Assembly (NCBI GenBank): GCA_019746155.1 | Contig: JAIESJ010000035.1 | Span: 1-12,312 of the forward strand | DNA from: Burkholderiales bacterium | Lineage (GTDB): Bacteria > Pseudomonadota > Gammaproteobacteria > Burkholderiales > SG8-41 | DNA: 12,312 nucleotides | Reading direction: 5' to 3' | Shown here: piece by piece, positions 1 to 6,579 of the stretch | Layout of the letters: every line of letters starts with the position of its first letter | Position numbering within the stretch: position 1 is the stretch's first letter | Notes under the pieces: generated by a model | Databases searched by the model: none | The model's input: only the letters and a program-made list of their open reading frames with translations | Told to the model about the DNA's origin: nothing | Position numbers and translations under genes: made by a program

Positions 1-782
1 GCCGGCGCGCGCAGGCGGTCGGCAAGCGCTTCCACCGCCAGCGGATCAAGTGTGCGAACCAGCGCGGCAAAGCGCATTTCGAGCGGGCCGCCGGCCTCCG
101 CCGCCGCATCCAGGACGCGCAGCGCTTCTTCTCCCTGCCCGCCGGAGGCAAGCACCGCATCGATCTCGGGCATGACGCGGGCGAGCGCGCCGCATTCGCG
201 CAGCACCTCGAACATGCGCGAAGGCTTTTTTTCCATCAGCCCGCGCGCCACTTCCTGCCACACGCGCTCGGCGACCAGGGCGTCGGCTTCGCCCGCTTCG
301 ACCATTTGACGCATCAGCGCCAGCGTTTCCGGCGCGATCGCGAAGCCGAAGCGCGCCGCGAAGCGCGCCACGCGCAGAATGCGCACCGGATCTTCGGCAA
401 ACGCCGGGCTTACGTGCCGCAGCAGGCCGGCTTTGAGGTCGGCCGCGCCACCGAAAGGATCGATGATCCTGCCGTCCTCGTCTTTGGCAATGGCGTTGAT
501 GGTGAGATCGCGCCGCGCCAGGTCCTGCTCCAGCGTGACCCCGGGGGCGGAGCAGAACTCGAAACCGTGATAGCCGCGCGCCACCTTCCTCTCGGTGCGC
601 GCCAGCGCGTATTCCTCGTGCGTCCGCGGGTGGAGAAACACCGGGAAATCCTTGCCGACCGGCCTGAAGCCGCGCCTGACCATCTCCTCGGGCGTGGCGC
701 CGACCACGACGTAATCGCGGTCGGCCACTGGAAGCCCCAGCAGCTCGTCGCGCACCGCGCCGCCGACGGAATAGATTTTCAT
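1..782 (-). CDS. cca: CCA tRNA nucleotidyltransferase, 5' part (runs off the left edge)
   Basis: This enzyme adds or repairs the 3' CCA end of tRNAs from CTP and ATP without a nucleic acid template. The first 260 residues are visible and closely follow the bacterial class II enzyme, starting MKIYSVGGAVRDELLGLP. The GG-VRD nucleotide-binding motif is at residues 7-12, the metal-binding DxD pair at D21/D23, the RRD motif at 90-92 and the neck EDPVRILRVARFAARF at about 130-145. E. coli Cca is 412 residues, so roughly 150 are probably missing beyond the window. Where E. coli has the HD-domain signature HDLGK, this protein reads RFAALVRTLDPLAVEAL. The phosphohydrolase histidine-aspartate pair is absent and the segment appears shortened, so nucleotidyltransferase activity is expected but HD phosphatase activity is not. 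The ATG is fixed by the conserved N-terminus. No Shine-Dalgarno is visible, and a terminator-like hairpin ends only about 15 nt upstream. Confidence 0.95.
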   Translation of the reverse strand, partial: MKIYSVGGAVRDELLGLPVADRDYVVVGATPEEMVRRGFRPVGKDFPVFLHPRTHEEYALARTERKVARGYHGFEFCSAPGVTLEQDLARRDLTINAIAKDEDGRIIDPFGGAADLKAGLLRHVSPAFAEDPVRILRVARFAARFGFAIAPETLALMRQMVEAGEADALVAERVWQEVARGLMEKKPSRMFEVLRECGALARVMPEIDAVLASGGQGEEALRVLDAAAEAGGPLEMRFAALVRTLDPLAVEALADRLRAP

Positions 783-788
783 TGCCGG

Positions 789-867
789 GTGAACGGAAAA
801 ACCAGCGCTCCCCTGTAATCGCGGGAGCGCGTCGCTCTCGATTTATGATTCACGATTACCACTCACG
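789..867. repeat. Heptamer repeat element C (cca/NDUFA9-like gap)
   Basis: Four in-register 7-mers occupy 840-867 on the plus strand (GATTTAT, GATTCAC, GATTACC, ACTCACG). On the other side of the 805-830 hairpin lies GTGAACGGAAAAACC at 789-803, which starts with the opposite-orientation 7-mer GTGAACG. The arrangement, GTGA-type motif then GGAAAAA core then YTCAC-type 7-mers, is the same as in the two longer elements near 1824-1939 and 5695-5847, but reduced. The function is unknown. Confidence 0.5.
797..830 (-). terminator. Rho-independent terminator-like hairpin between the NDUFA9-like gene and cca
   Basis: A perfect 8-bp stem, GCGCTCCC (805-812) with GGGAGCGC (823-830), encloses a 10-nt loop. 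Read on the minus strand the second arm is followed by TGGTTTTT, with five T at 801-797. This has the form of an intrinsic terminator for the NDUFA9-like gene, whose stop is 40 bp upstream. It ends only about 15 nt before the cca ATG, so it could instead be an attenuator or a readthrough structure. The T-run is also the A5 part of a core shared by the heptamer repeat elements. Confidence 0.6.
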
Positions 868-870
868 CCG

Positions 871-1812
871 TCATCGGCCGGCGCGATTGCGGAAACGCTG
901 GTAGCGCATACGGGGCAAGGTTTCCGGCTTGAGCCACACGGGCGCCACGGCTTCAAGCGCCGCGGGCCGGACGCCGAATGGAAAATCGCAGTTGCAGACA
1001 CTATCGATTTTCATCGAGTAATAATTGTCGCGCGTCATGAGTTTCACCGGCAGCAGTTCCATCGCGAACGCTTGCCAGTACGACAGCGTGTCGTTGAGTC
1101 CGATGATGGGCCGTCTGCGGCCGGTCGCCGCGCCGACGAATTCGACCAGCTCGCGCAAAGTGTAGACCTTGGGACCGCACAGGTCGTAGCTCCTGCCAAA
1201 GCTGCCGAGGTCTTCGAGGCTTTTCACGAAAGCCGCCGCGACATCTTCGACGAACACCGGCTGGAAGCGCGCGTTCGGGCTCGCCAGCACCACTACCGGC
1301 ATCCACCTGAGCAGCTGCGCGAACAGATTGAGGAACGTGTCGTCGCGCCCAAACACCACCGAAGGCCGGAACAGCGTCACCTCCAGCCCCGCCTGGCGCA
1401 CGATGGCTTCCGCCTCGCCCTTGCTGCGCAGATAGGCGCTCGGCCCGTTGACGTCGGCATTGAGCGCGCTCATGTGCAGCAGCCGCTGCACCCCGTTCTG
1501 CCGGCACGCTGTCACGACCTTGCGCGCGAGCTCGACATGCGCCTGCTGAAAGCTCTCCGTAGCGCGGCCGTCGTGCAGCACGCCGACGAGGTTGATCACC
1601 GCCTCGGTGCCGGCGATGACGCGCGACAGATCCGCCGGGTCGTGGACGTTGGCTGTAACCACGTCCACCGTCGGCAGCAGGATCAGCTGCTTGGCGCGTT
1701 CGCGGTCGCGCGCGGGCACGCGCACGCGGTAGCCCCGGGCCGCGAGCTGATGGCAGATATGGCGGCCGATAAACCCGCTGCCGCCGAGCACGCAAATTGT
1801 CGTGATTTCCAT
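871..1812 (-). CDS. NDUFA9-like NAD(P)-binding SDR (atypical epimerase/reductase)
   Basis: This 313-residue protein belongs to the extended/atypical short-chain dehydrogenase family that bacterial annotation usually calls 'complex I NDUFA9 subunit family'. A Rossmann dinucleotide-binding motif GGSGFIGRH lies at residues 10-18. The catalytic-type motif YLRSK is at Y127-K131, with S115 in HMSAL in the position of the SDR serine. INLVGVLHDG (73-82) and RPSVVFGRDD (149-158) are typical of NDUFA9/isoflavone-reductase-like members. Mitochondrial NDUFA9 is a complex I accessory subunit; the bacterial substrate is not established and no nuo genes are in the window. There is no good Shine-Dalgarno. 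A TAGAAT hexamer ends 6 nt before the ATG, so the message may be leaderless. It lies 127 bp downstream of slt on the same strand. Confidence 0.88.
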   Translation of the reverse strand: MEITTICVLGGSGFIGRHICHQLAARGYRVRVPARDRERAKQLILLPTVDVVTANVHDPADLSRVIAGTEAVINLVGVLHDGRATESFQQAHVELARKVVTACRQNGVQRLLHMSALNADVNGPSAYLRSKGEAEAIVRQAGLEVTLFRPSVVFGRDDTFLNLFAQLLRWMPVVVLASPNARFQPVFVEDVAAAFVKSLEDLGSFGRSYDLCGPKVYTLRELVEFVGAATGRRRPIIGLNDTLSYWQAFAMELLPVKLMTRDNYYSMKIDSVCNCDFPFGVRPAALEAVAPVWLKPETLPRMRYQRFRNRAGR

Positions 1813-1818
1813 GAGTGT

Positions 1819-1824
1819 ATTCTA
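1819..1824 (-). promoter_or_regulatory. Candidate -10 hexamer TAGAAT upstream of the NDUFA9-like gene
   Basis: On the minus strand TAGAAT is followed by six bases (ACACTC) and then the ATG at 1812. A transcript starting about 7 nt after this hexamer would begin at or next to the A of the ATG. No convincing -35 hexamer is visible at 16-18 bp spacing, so this is only a candidate. Confidence 0.35.
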
Positions 1825-1939
1825 CCCTTCACCCTTCGCTGCAAAAGTAAATGGCGAATGGTAAACAATGAACCGGAAAAACGTTTGCTGCGGCCTTGGT
1901 TTTCTCACCATTCAATTCACCGTTCACTGTTCACCGCTC
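1824..1939. repeat. Heptamer inverted-repeat element A (NDUFA9-like/slt gap)
   Basis: Four consecutive 7-mers at 1847-1874 read GTAAATG, GCGAATG, GTAAACA, ATGAACC, followed by the core GGAAAAAC. The other arm at about 1902-1939 carries the reverse-complement type, including CGTTCAC and TGTTCAC at 1921-1934. The segment 1857-1874 pairs with about 1922-1939 at 14 of 18 positions plus one G-U, so a long imperfect hairpin is possible. A perfect tandem ACCCTTC x2 lies at 1824-1837. The element fills almost the whole intergenic gap and ends at the slt stop codon. Confidence 0.6.
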
Positions 1940-3877
1940 TCAAGGTGTATCGCCCAGCGCGGCCTCCCCGTCGCGGTTGCGCGGACCGATGACGCCCAGG
2001 CGCCGCTGCAGCGACTGCACCTGCTGGCCAAACGCATGTGCATAATAAGTCGCGTTCGACATCACTTTCTTCACGTAATCGCGCGTCTCGTTGAACGGGA
2101 TGGTCTCCGCATACACCGCGCCTTCGATCGCGGTCTCGGGGCGCCAGCGGCGGGCGCGCCCCGGTCCGGCATTGTAGGCCGCGGACGCCAGCACCGGCTG
2201 GCCGTCGAGCGTATCGAGCACGTGGCGCAGGTAATAGGTGCCGAGACTGATGTTGGTGTCGATTTCCGTGACTTGCGACCAGCGCCAGTTCCTGAGTCCG
2301 AGCTTGCCCGCGACCCATTTCGCGGTACCCGGCATGAGCTGCATCAGGCCACTGGCGCCGGCGCTCGACCGGATATTGGCGACAAACCGGCTTTCCTGGC
2401 GGATCAGGCCATAGACCCACGCCTCGTCGAGCCCCATCTCGCTGACATGCGTCTTCAACACGTCCCGATAGGGCGCAAGATAACGCAGGCTGAAATCGTG
2501 CAGCATGACGGTCTTGTCGGCGGTGCTGATGGCGCGATCATAGATGCCGTTGCGCAGCGCCAGCTCCGCCGCCGAGAGCAGTTGCCTGTCGTCGAAACCG
2601 CGAATCGCCCATAGCCACTCGCGCACGCCTTCGAGGCGCAAATCGAGATTGAATAACGCCAGTGCGCGCCGGATGCCGGGAAGCTGGCCGATCCTGCGCA
2701 CATCCTCGGCGCCCGGTTTGAAGGCAGTGGCCGGGCTCGTGATCCTGCCGCCGAGTTCCTCGGTCGCAAGCTGCCCGTAAAAGTTGAACTCGTCGGCGAG
2801 CGGCCTGAGGATGGCAACCGCCTCTTCATTGCGTCCGAGCACTTTCAGCGCACGCGCCCTCCAGTAGCGCCAGCCCGCTTCCGCGCTTTCCCTGGGGGTC
2901 ATCGCCTCAATCGCGGCCAGCACTTCGTGCCAGTTCCCGGCACGCAATGCGGCGCGCGCCTTCCACGCGAGCTGCACATCGCTCATGTCCGCGGCCTTGG
3001 CATACCAGGCCAGCGCCTCCGGGTCGTGGCGCATGGCGCCGAAATAGGCGATGAGCCCCCACACATAGCCGCGCTCCTCCCCGCTGAAGCGCTCCTCCAG
3101 CCGGCTCCAGTGCGCAGCCGCCTGCGGCGGCGAGGTGCGCGCGAGACGATGCACCGCAAACATCGTCGTCTCGCGACCGGCACGGCGCTGAAAATCGAAG
3201 TTGCGCCTCTCGAGATAGCCGGCGGGATTGGAAGAAATCGAACTCAACAGGCGGTTGTCGGGGGCCTGGGATGCGGGCAGGAACTCGGCAACGCGGCGCG
3301 CCTGCCCGACCTGGCCGGCTTCGAGCGCAAGCCGGATGCGCGTCCACACGTCGTCGACCGACAGCAGGCGCGCTTCCATCAGCGCGCTGAACAGCGGATT
3401 ACAGCTCTCGGGAAGATTGCGAGTGACGAACCACAACGGCCGCGCTTCGCGCAGCGCATGGGGATCCAGCCTGATCCTGGACTGCAGTGCATAGCAGGCG
3501 ATCTCGATATCGTCGTTGACCAGATGCGGGAGCTCGGCATCGAACAGCTCCCACTGTTGCCTCTTGCCGAGCAGTTTCAGCCAGTCATTGCGCAACCTCT
3601 CCGACAGCGGGCTGTCCTGGTTGGCGGCGAGAAAGGCGCGGATGTCATCCGGATCCGCCGCATCGAGCCCGGTCTGCAGCTGCCAGTAGACGACGTAAGG
3701 CTGGAGGATGTGACCGTTGAGCCGCCTCGCCAGCAGAGCAAGCTTTTTGCCGTCTCCGGCACGGTAGGCCTCGCGTGCGGCAAGGAAATCGTCGTCCTGG
3801 GTGGCGGCGTGCGCCGCTCCCAGCCACAGCGCGAGGCTTAATAAAAACAGGCGGATGATCTTCGATTGCCGTGCCAT
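1940..3877 (-). CDS. slt: Soluble lytic murein transglycosylase (Slt70-like, GH23)
   Basis: The enzyme cleaves the MurNAc-GlcNAc bond of peptidoglycan to give 1,6-anhydro-muropeptides, acting in the periplasm. The 645-residue length matches the Slt70 class. A signal peptide is clear: MARQSK, then a hydrophobic run FLLSLALWLG ending in AAHA at about residue 24. Residues 25 to about 470 are an alpha-superhelical region of the U/L-domain kind. The catalytic SLT domain follows with the general acid E495 in GLIRQESRF, then SSAGASGLMQLMPGTA and AYNAGPGRARRW (NAG motif near 569-571). The reading frame stays open 51 codons upstream, but the signal peptide fixes the start at the ATG at 3877. No Shine-Dalgarno is seen; a TAAAAT hexamer sits 7 nt before the ATG. 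It is followed on the same strand by the NDUFA9-like gene. The symbol is by family resemblance. Confidence 0.93.
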   Translation of the reverse strand: MARQSKIIRLFLLSLALWLGAAHAATQDDDFLAAREAYRAGDGKKLALLARRLNGHILQPYVVYWQLQTGLDAADPDDIRAFLAANQDSPLSERLRNDWLKLLGKRQQWELFDAELPHLVNDDIEIACYALQSRIRLDPHALREARPLWFVTRNLPESCNPLFSALMEARLLSVDDVWTRIRLALEAGQVGQARRVAEFLPASQAPDNRLLSSISSNPAGYLERRNFDFQRRAGRETTMFAVHRLARTSPPQAAAHWSRLEERFSGEERGYVWGLIAYFGAMRHDPEALAWYAKAADMSDVQLAWKARAALRAGNWHEVLAAIEAMTPRESAEAGWRYWRARALKVLGRNEEAVAILRPLADEFNFYGQLATEELGGRITSPATAFKPGAEDVRRIGQLPGIRRALALFNLDLRLEGVREWLWAIRGFDDRQLLSAAELALRNGIYDRAISTADKTVMLHDFSLRYLAPYRDVLKTHVSEMGLDEAWVYGLIRQESRFVANIRSSAGASGLMQLMPGTAKWVAGKLGLRNWRWSQVTEIDTNISLGTYYLRHVLDTLDGQPVLASAAYNAGPGRARRWRPETAIEGAVYAETIPFNETRDYVKKVMSNATYYAHAFGQQVQSLQRRLGVIGPRNRDGEAALGDTP

Positions 3878-3884
3878 CACTGCG

Positions 3885-3890
3885 ATTTTA
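3885..3890 (-). promoter_or_regulatory. Candidate -10 hexamer TAAAAT upstream of slt
   Basis: On the minus strand TAAAAT is followed by CGCAGTG and then the slt ATG. This spacing puts the expected transcription start at or beside the start codon, as for the NDUFA9-like gene. The -35 region is GC-rich and has no clear match, so the call is tentative. Confidence 0.35.
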
Positions 3891-3924
3891 GCCGGTTTTG
3901 TCCCCCCGCTGGCACGGTAGCGAG

Positions 3925-4048
3925 CCGGCCCGACCGGCCCGCACCGCCCGCTTTGAGCGAAACCACCATGGTTCCGGCGACGGGATTTTCCCGGAATCCG
4001 GCAATCCATTCGACAGGTGCCCGGAAGCAATGCATTTCAGAACCGGGC
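3925..4048. other. Non-coding gap upstream of slt with small inverted and direct repeats
   Basis: The 248-bp gap between slt and ilvA has no credible gene. It holds a tandem CCGGCCCGA/CCGGCCCGC (3925-3942), a small hairpin CGGGA-TTT-TCCCG (3981-3993) overlapping TTCCGG...CCGGAA (3972-3996), and GCCCGG (4019-4024) facing CCGGGC (4043-4048). These are short enough to arise by chance in GC-rich DNA. The region must carry the slt promoter if slt is transcribed separately from ilvA. Confidence 0.4.
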
Positions 4049-4089
4049 CGACGGCTCTGGCAGGCAGTCAAGGTAAAACTGACGAGTAG

Positions 4090-4109
4090 GGCGGCATTCC
4101 CATGCCGCC
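4090..4109 (-). terminator. Hairpin downstream of ilvA
   Basis: A perfect 8-bp stem, GGCGGCAT (4090-4097) with ATGCCGCC (4102-4109) around a 4-nt loop, lies 16 bp past the ilvA stop. On the minus strand a short TTTT comes only about 11 nt after the stem, so it is not a textbook intrinsic terminator. It may work as a weak terminator or as a 3' end stabiliser. ilvA also ends with two in-frame TAG codons in tandem (4123-4128). Confidence 0.5.
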
Positions 4110-4125
4110 ATCCAATGTCTGTCTA

Positions 4126-5640
4126 CTAGTCCAAAAACAGCCGATACGCGAGATTGCGCGTCTCGTCGGCATAGGAGTAGCCGACCTTGGCGAGGAAAGC
4201 GCGGAATTTCCGCATGTCCTGCGGCGGCACCTGCATGCCGACCAGCACGCGGCCATAATCGGCGCCGTGGTTGCGGTAGTGGAACAGGCTGATGTTCCAG
4301 CCGCGGCTCATGCTGGTGAGGAATTTCATCAGTGCGCCGGGCCGCTCCGGAAACTCGAAACGGTAAAGGATTTCGTTTTTCACCGTCGGCGCATGACCGC
4401 CGACCAGGTGGCGGATGTGGAGCTTGGCCAGCTCATTGTCGCTGAAATCATGCGTCTTCAGGCCGTGGCGTCCCAGCGACCGCACCAGCCGCCGGGTTTC
4501 TTCCCTGTTGCGCACCTGCACGCCCACGAATACCTGCGCCTCCCTGGCATCGGCATAACGGTAATTGAACTCGGTAATGCTGCGCGGCCCCAGCAGCTCG
4601 CAGAAAGCCTTGAAGCTGCCGGGTCGCTCCGGAATGGTGACGGCGAGAATCGCCTCGCGCTGCTCGCCCAGCTCGGCTTCCTCGGCGACAAAGCGCAGGC
4701 GGTCGAAATTCATATTGGCGCCGCAGGCCACGGCCACCAGCGTCTTGCCGCTGATGCCGGTGCGCTCGACATAGGCCTTGGCGCCGGCGATGGCCAGCGC
4801 CCCGGCCGGCTCCAGGATCGCCCGCGTATCCTCGAACACATCCTTGATTGCGGCGCACATCGCGTCGGTATTGACCCGGATCACGTCGTCGACCAGCTCG
4901 CGGCACAGGCGGAAGGTTTCGACGCCGACCTGTTTCACCGCCACGCCGTCGGCAAACAGGCCGACCTGGTCGAGCTTCACGCGCCGGCCCGCCTTGAGCG
5001 AGCGGTACATGGCATCGGCATCCGACGGCTCGACACCGATGATTTTGATCTCGGGGCGCAGGCGCTTGACGTAGGCGGCAATACCGGCGATCAGTCCGCC
5101 GCCGCCGATCGCGACGAAAACGGCATGAATCGGCTTCGCATGCTGGCGCAGGATTTCCATGCCTATCGTGCCCTGGCCGGCGATGACGTCCGGATCGTCG
5201 TAAGGATGCACGAAAGTCAGCCGCTGCTTGCGCTCAAGATCCCGCGCATGGGCATGGGCCTCGTCATAGGAGTCGCCGTGGAGCACGACTTTCGCGCCGC
5301 GCGCCCTGACCGCCTCGATCTTGATCTGCGGCGTGGTGACCGGCATCACGATGGTCGCCTGGCAGCCGAGCTTTTGCGCCGCCAGCGCCACACCCTGGGC
5401 GTGGTTGCCGGCCGACGCCGTAATGACGCCGCGCTCCAGCGCCGCCGGCGGCAGCCTGACCATTTTGTTGTAGGCGCCGCGCAGCTTGAACGAAAAGACC
5501 GGCTGCATGTCCTCGCGCTTGAGCAGCAGCCGGTTATGCATGCGGCGCGACAGGTTCGCCGCCACCTCGAGCGGGGTTTCGACCGCGACGTCGTAAACCC
5601 GGGCGTTGAGAATGCGTTCCAGATAATCGTTTTTCTTCAT
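4126..5640 (-). CDS. ilvA: Threonine deaminase, biosynthetic (threonine ammonia-lyase)
   Basis: This PLP enzyme converts threonine to 2-oxobutanoate and ammonia, the first step of isoleucine synthesis, in the cytoplasm. The 504-residue length and domain order match the biosynthetic form. The PLP lysine is K52 in SFKLRGAYN, followed by ITASAGNHAQGVA (73-85) and the phosphate-binding glycine loop IGGGGLIAG (178-186). Two ACT-like regulatory domains follow, at about 328-400 (LAVTIPERPGSFKAF) and 423-500 (YRFEFPERPGALMKF). They imply allosteric inhibition by isoleucine and modulation by valine, as in the E. coli enzyme. The open frame begins at a TTG ten codons upstream, but the ATG at 5640 (MKKNDYLERIL) fits the family. 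No Shine-Dalgarno is visible. The gene is divergent from rpiA across a 211-bp gap containing a heptamer repeat element. No other ilv genes are in the window. Confidence 0.96.
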   Translation of the reverse strand: MKKNDYLERILNARVYDVAVETPLEVAANLSRRMHNRLLLKREDMQPVFSFKLRGAYNKMVRLPPAALERGVITASAGNHAQGVALAAQKLGCQATIVMPVTTPQIKIEAVRARGAKVVLHGDSYDEAHAHARDLERKQRLTFVHPYDDPDVIAGQGTIGMEILRQHAKPIHAVFVAIGGGGLIAGIAAYVKRLRPEIKIIGVEPSDADAMYRSLKAGRRVKLDQVGLFADGVAVKQVGVETFRLCRELVDDVIRVNTDAMCAAIKDVFEDTRAILEPAGALAIAGAKAYVERTGISGKTLVAVACGANMNFDRLRFVAEEAELGEQREAILAVTIPERPGSFKAFCELLGPRSITEFNYRYADAREAQVFVGVQVRNREETRRLVRSLGRHGLKTHDFSDNELAKLHIRHLVGGHAPTVKNEILYRFEFPERPGALMKFLTSMSRGWNISLFHYRNHGADYGRVLVGMQVPPQDMRKFRAFLAKVGYSYADETRNLAYRLFLD

Positions 5641-5694
5641 ACACGACAGGCACAAAAAGTCAGGCGTCAAGGGTAGCAGGAAAGAGAGTGTACG

Positions 5695-5847
5695 GTAAGA
5701 CGCGGGCGGCAGGCAGTGAGCGGCGGGCGGTTCAACTGTGAAAGCCCGAGTTGCTTTTTCCGCTTACTGCTTACCGCTCACCGCTTACGCCCGCTTACCG
5801 TTTATCGCTTACCATTTACCGTTCGCCGCTTACCGTTTACCATTGCC
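5695..5847. repeat. Heptamer inverted-repeat element B (ilvA/rpiA divergent gap)
   Basis: This is the clearest element. On the plus strand about 12 near-perfect 7-mers of consensus CGYTTAC run from 5761 to 5847 (cgcttac at 5761, 5782, 5792, 5806 and 5827; cgtttac at 5834), with one 3-nt phase slip at 5789-5791. On the left, 5695-5743 reads as seven in-register 7-mers of the reverse-complement type (gtaagac, gtgagcg, gcgggcg and others). GTGAGCGG (5716-5723) pairs exactly with CCGCTCAC (5774-5781). Between the arms lies GCTTTTTCCGCTTAC (5753-5767), whose complement GTAAGCGGAAAAAGC matches the core of the other two elements. It occupies the position where ilvA and rpiA promoters would be expected, and ends 4 nt before the rpiA ATG. 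Confidence 0.75.
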
Positions 5848-5851
5848 CACT

Positions 5852-6511
5852 ATGACTCAGGATGAAATGAAACAGGCGACCGCCAAAGCTGCCATCGCCC
5901 ATGTCCCGGCCGGCGCCATCGTCGGCGTGGGCACCGGGTCCACCGCCAACTTTTTCATCGACGAGCTCGGCAGGATCAAGAGCAGGATCGGGGGTGCGGT
6001 GGCAAGCTCCGAAGCCTCGGCCCGGCGCCTCGAACGGCTCGGCATCGAGGTGTTCGACCTCAACAGCGTCGACGAGCTGCCGGTCTATGTCGACGGCGCC
6101 GACGAGATCACCCGCCAGCTCGCCATGATCAAGGGCGGCGGCGGAGCGCTCACGCGCGAGAAAATCGTCGCGGCAGTCGCGCGCAAGTTCGTGTGCATCG
6201 CCGACGAGTCGAAGCTGGTCAACGTGCTCGGCAGGTTCCCGCTGCCGGTCGAAGTGATTCCGATGGCGCGCGGCCATGTCGCGCGCGAACTCGTCCGGCT
6301 CGGCGGGCAGCCGGTGTGGCGGCAGGGTTTTACCACCGACAACGGCAATATCATCCTCGACGTGCATAATCTGCAGATAACGGCCCCGGCCGAGCTCGAA
6401 ACCGCAATCAACCAGATCGCCGGCGTGGTCGCCAACGGCCTGTTTGCAAGGCGCGGGGCGGACGTGCTGCTGCTGGGCACGGCAGACGGCGTACAGACCC
6501 TGACCAGGTAA
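5852..6511 (+). CDS. rpiA: Ribose-5-phosphate isomerase A
   Basis: The enzyme interconverts ribose-5-phosphate and ribulose-5-phosphate in the non-oxidative pentose phosphate pathway (cytoplasm). The 219 residues equal the length of E. coli RpiA, and the N-terminus MTQDEMKQA matches MTQDELKKA. The phosphate-binding GVGTGSTA is at 25-32. The active-site residues D81 and D84 (YVDGADEI), K94 (MIKGGGGAL) and the catalytic base E103 (TREKI) all fall at the E. coli positions. The frame stays open upstream to a GTG at 5738, but those 38 codons translate the heptamer array into a meaningless repeating peptide. The ATG at 5852 is therefore the start. No Shine-Dalgarno precedes it; the leader is the repeat array itself. 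phoU follows 68 bp downstream on the same strand. Confidence 0.97.
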   Translation: MTQDEMKQATAKAAIAHVPAGAIVGVGTGSTANFFIDELGRIKSRIGGAVASSEASARRLERLGIEVFDLNSVDELPVYVDGADEITRQLAMIKGGGGALTREKIVAAVARKFVCIADESKLVNVLGRFPLPVEVIPMARGHVARELVRLGGQPVWRQGFTTDNGNIILDVHNLQITAPAELETAINQIAGVVANGLFARRGADVLLLGTADGVQTLTR

Positions 6512-6564
6512 GCCCGACACGAAAATGTCATAATTGGCCGCTACGGTCAGGAATTTCTTTCAAC

Positions 6565-6571
6565 AAGGAGG
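6565..6571 (+). promoter_or_regulatory. Shine-Dalgarno AAGGAGG of phoU
   Basis: A full-consensus AAGGAGG lies 8 nt before the phoU ATG. It is the strongest ribosome binding site in the window and fixes the phoU start. Most neighbouring genes here have none. Confidence 0.9.
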
Positions 6572-6579
6572 CGGCTGAG

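Noticed and set aside
871..1812. NDUFA9-like gene as evidence for a nearby complex I operon
   Set aside because: No nuo genes are in the window, and in bacteria this family name reflects sequence similarity, not demonstrated membership in complex I.
3877..4030. Fifty-one-codon N-terminal extension of slt
   Set aside because: The signal peptide begins at the ATG at 3877; the extension is Arg/Gly-rich and would bury the signal peptide internally.
4102..5676. Long plus-strand open frame (524 codons) opposite ilvA
   Set aside because: It is a GC-rich antisense shadow. The minus strand encodes a full-length threonine deaminase with all key motifs, and the plus frame has no recognisable domain.
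5695..5847. Tandem repeats considered as a CRISPR array
   Set aside because: The unit is 7 bp with no unique spacers and no cas genes, and the orientation reverses across the core, so it is not CRISPR.
6526..6534. TGTCATAAT upstream of phoU considered as a Pho box
   Set aside because: Only one TGTCAT half-site is seen. The second repeat at 11-bp spacing is absent on either side, and no -35 element fits.
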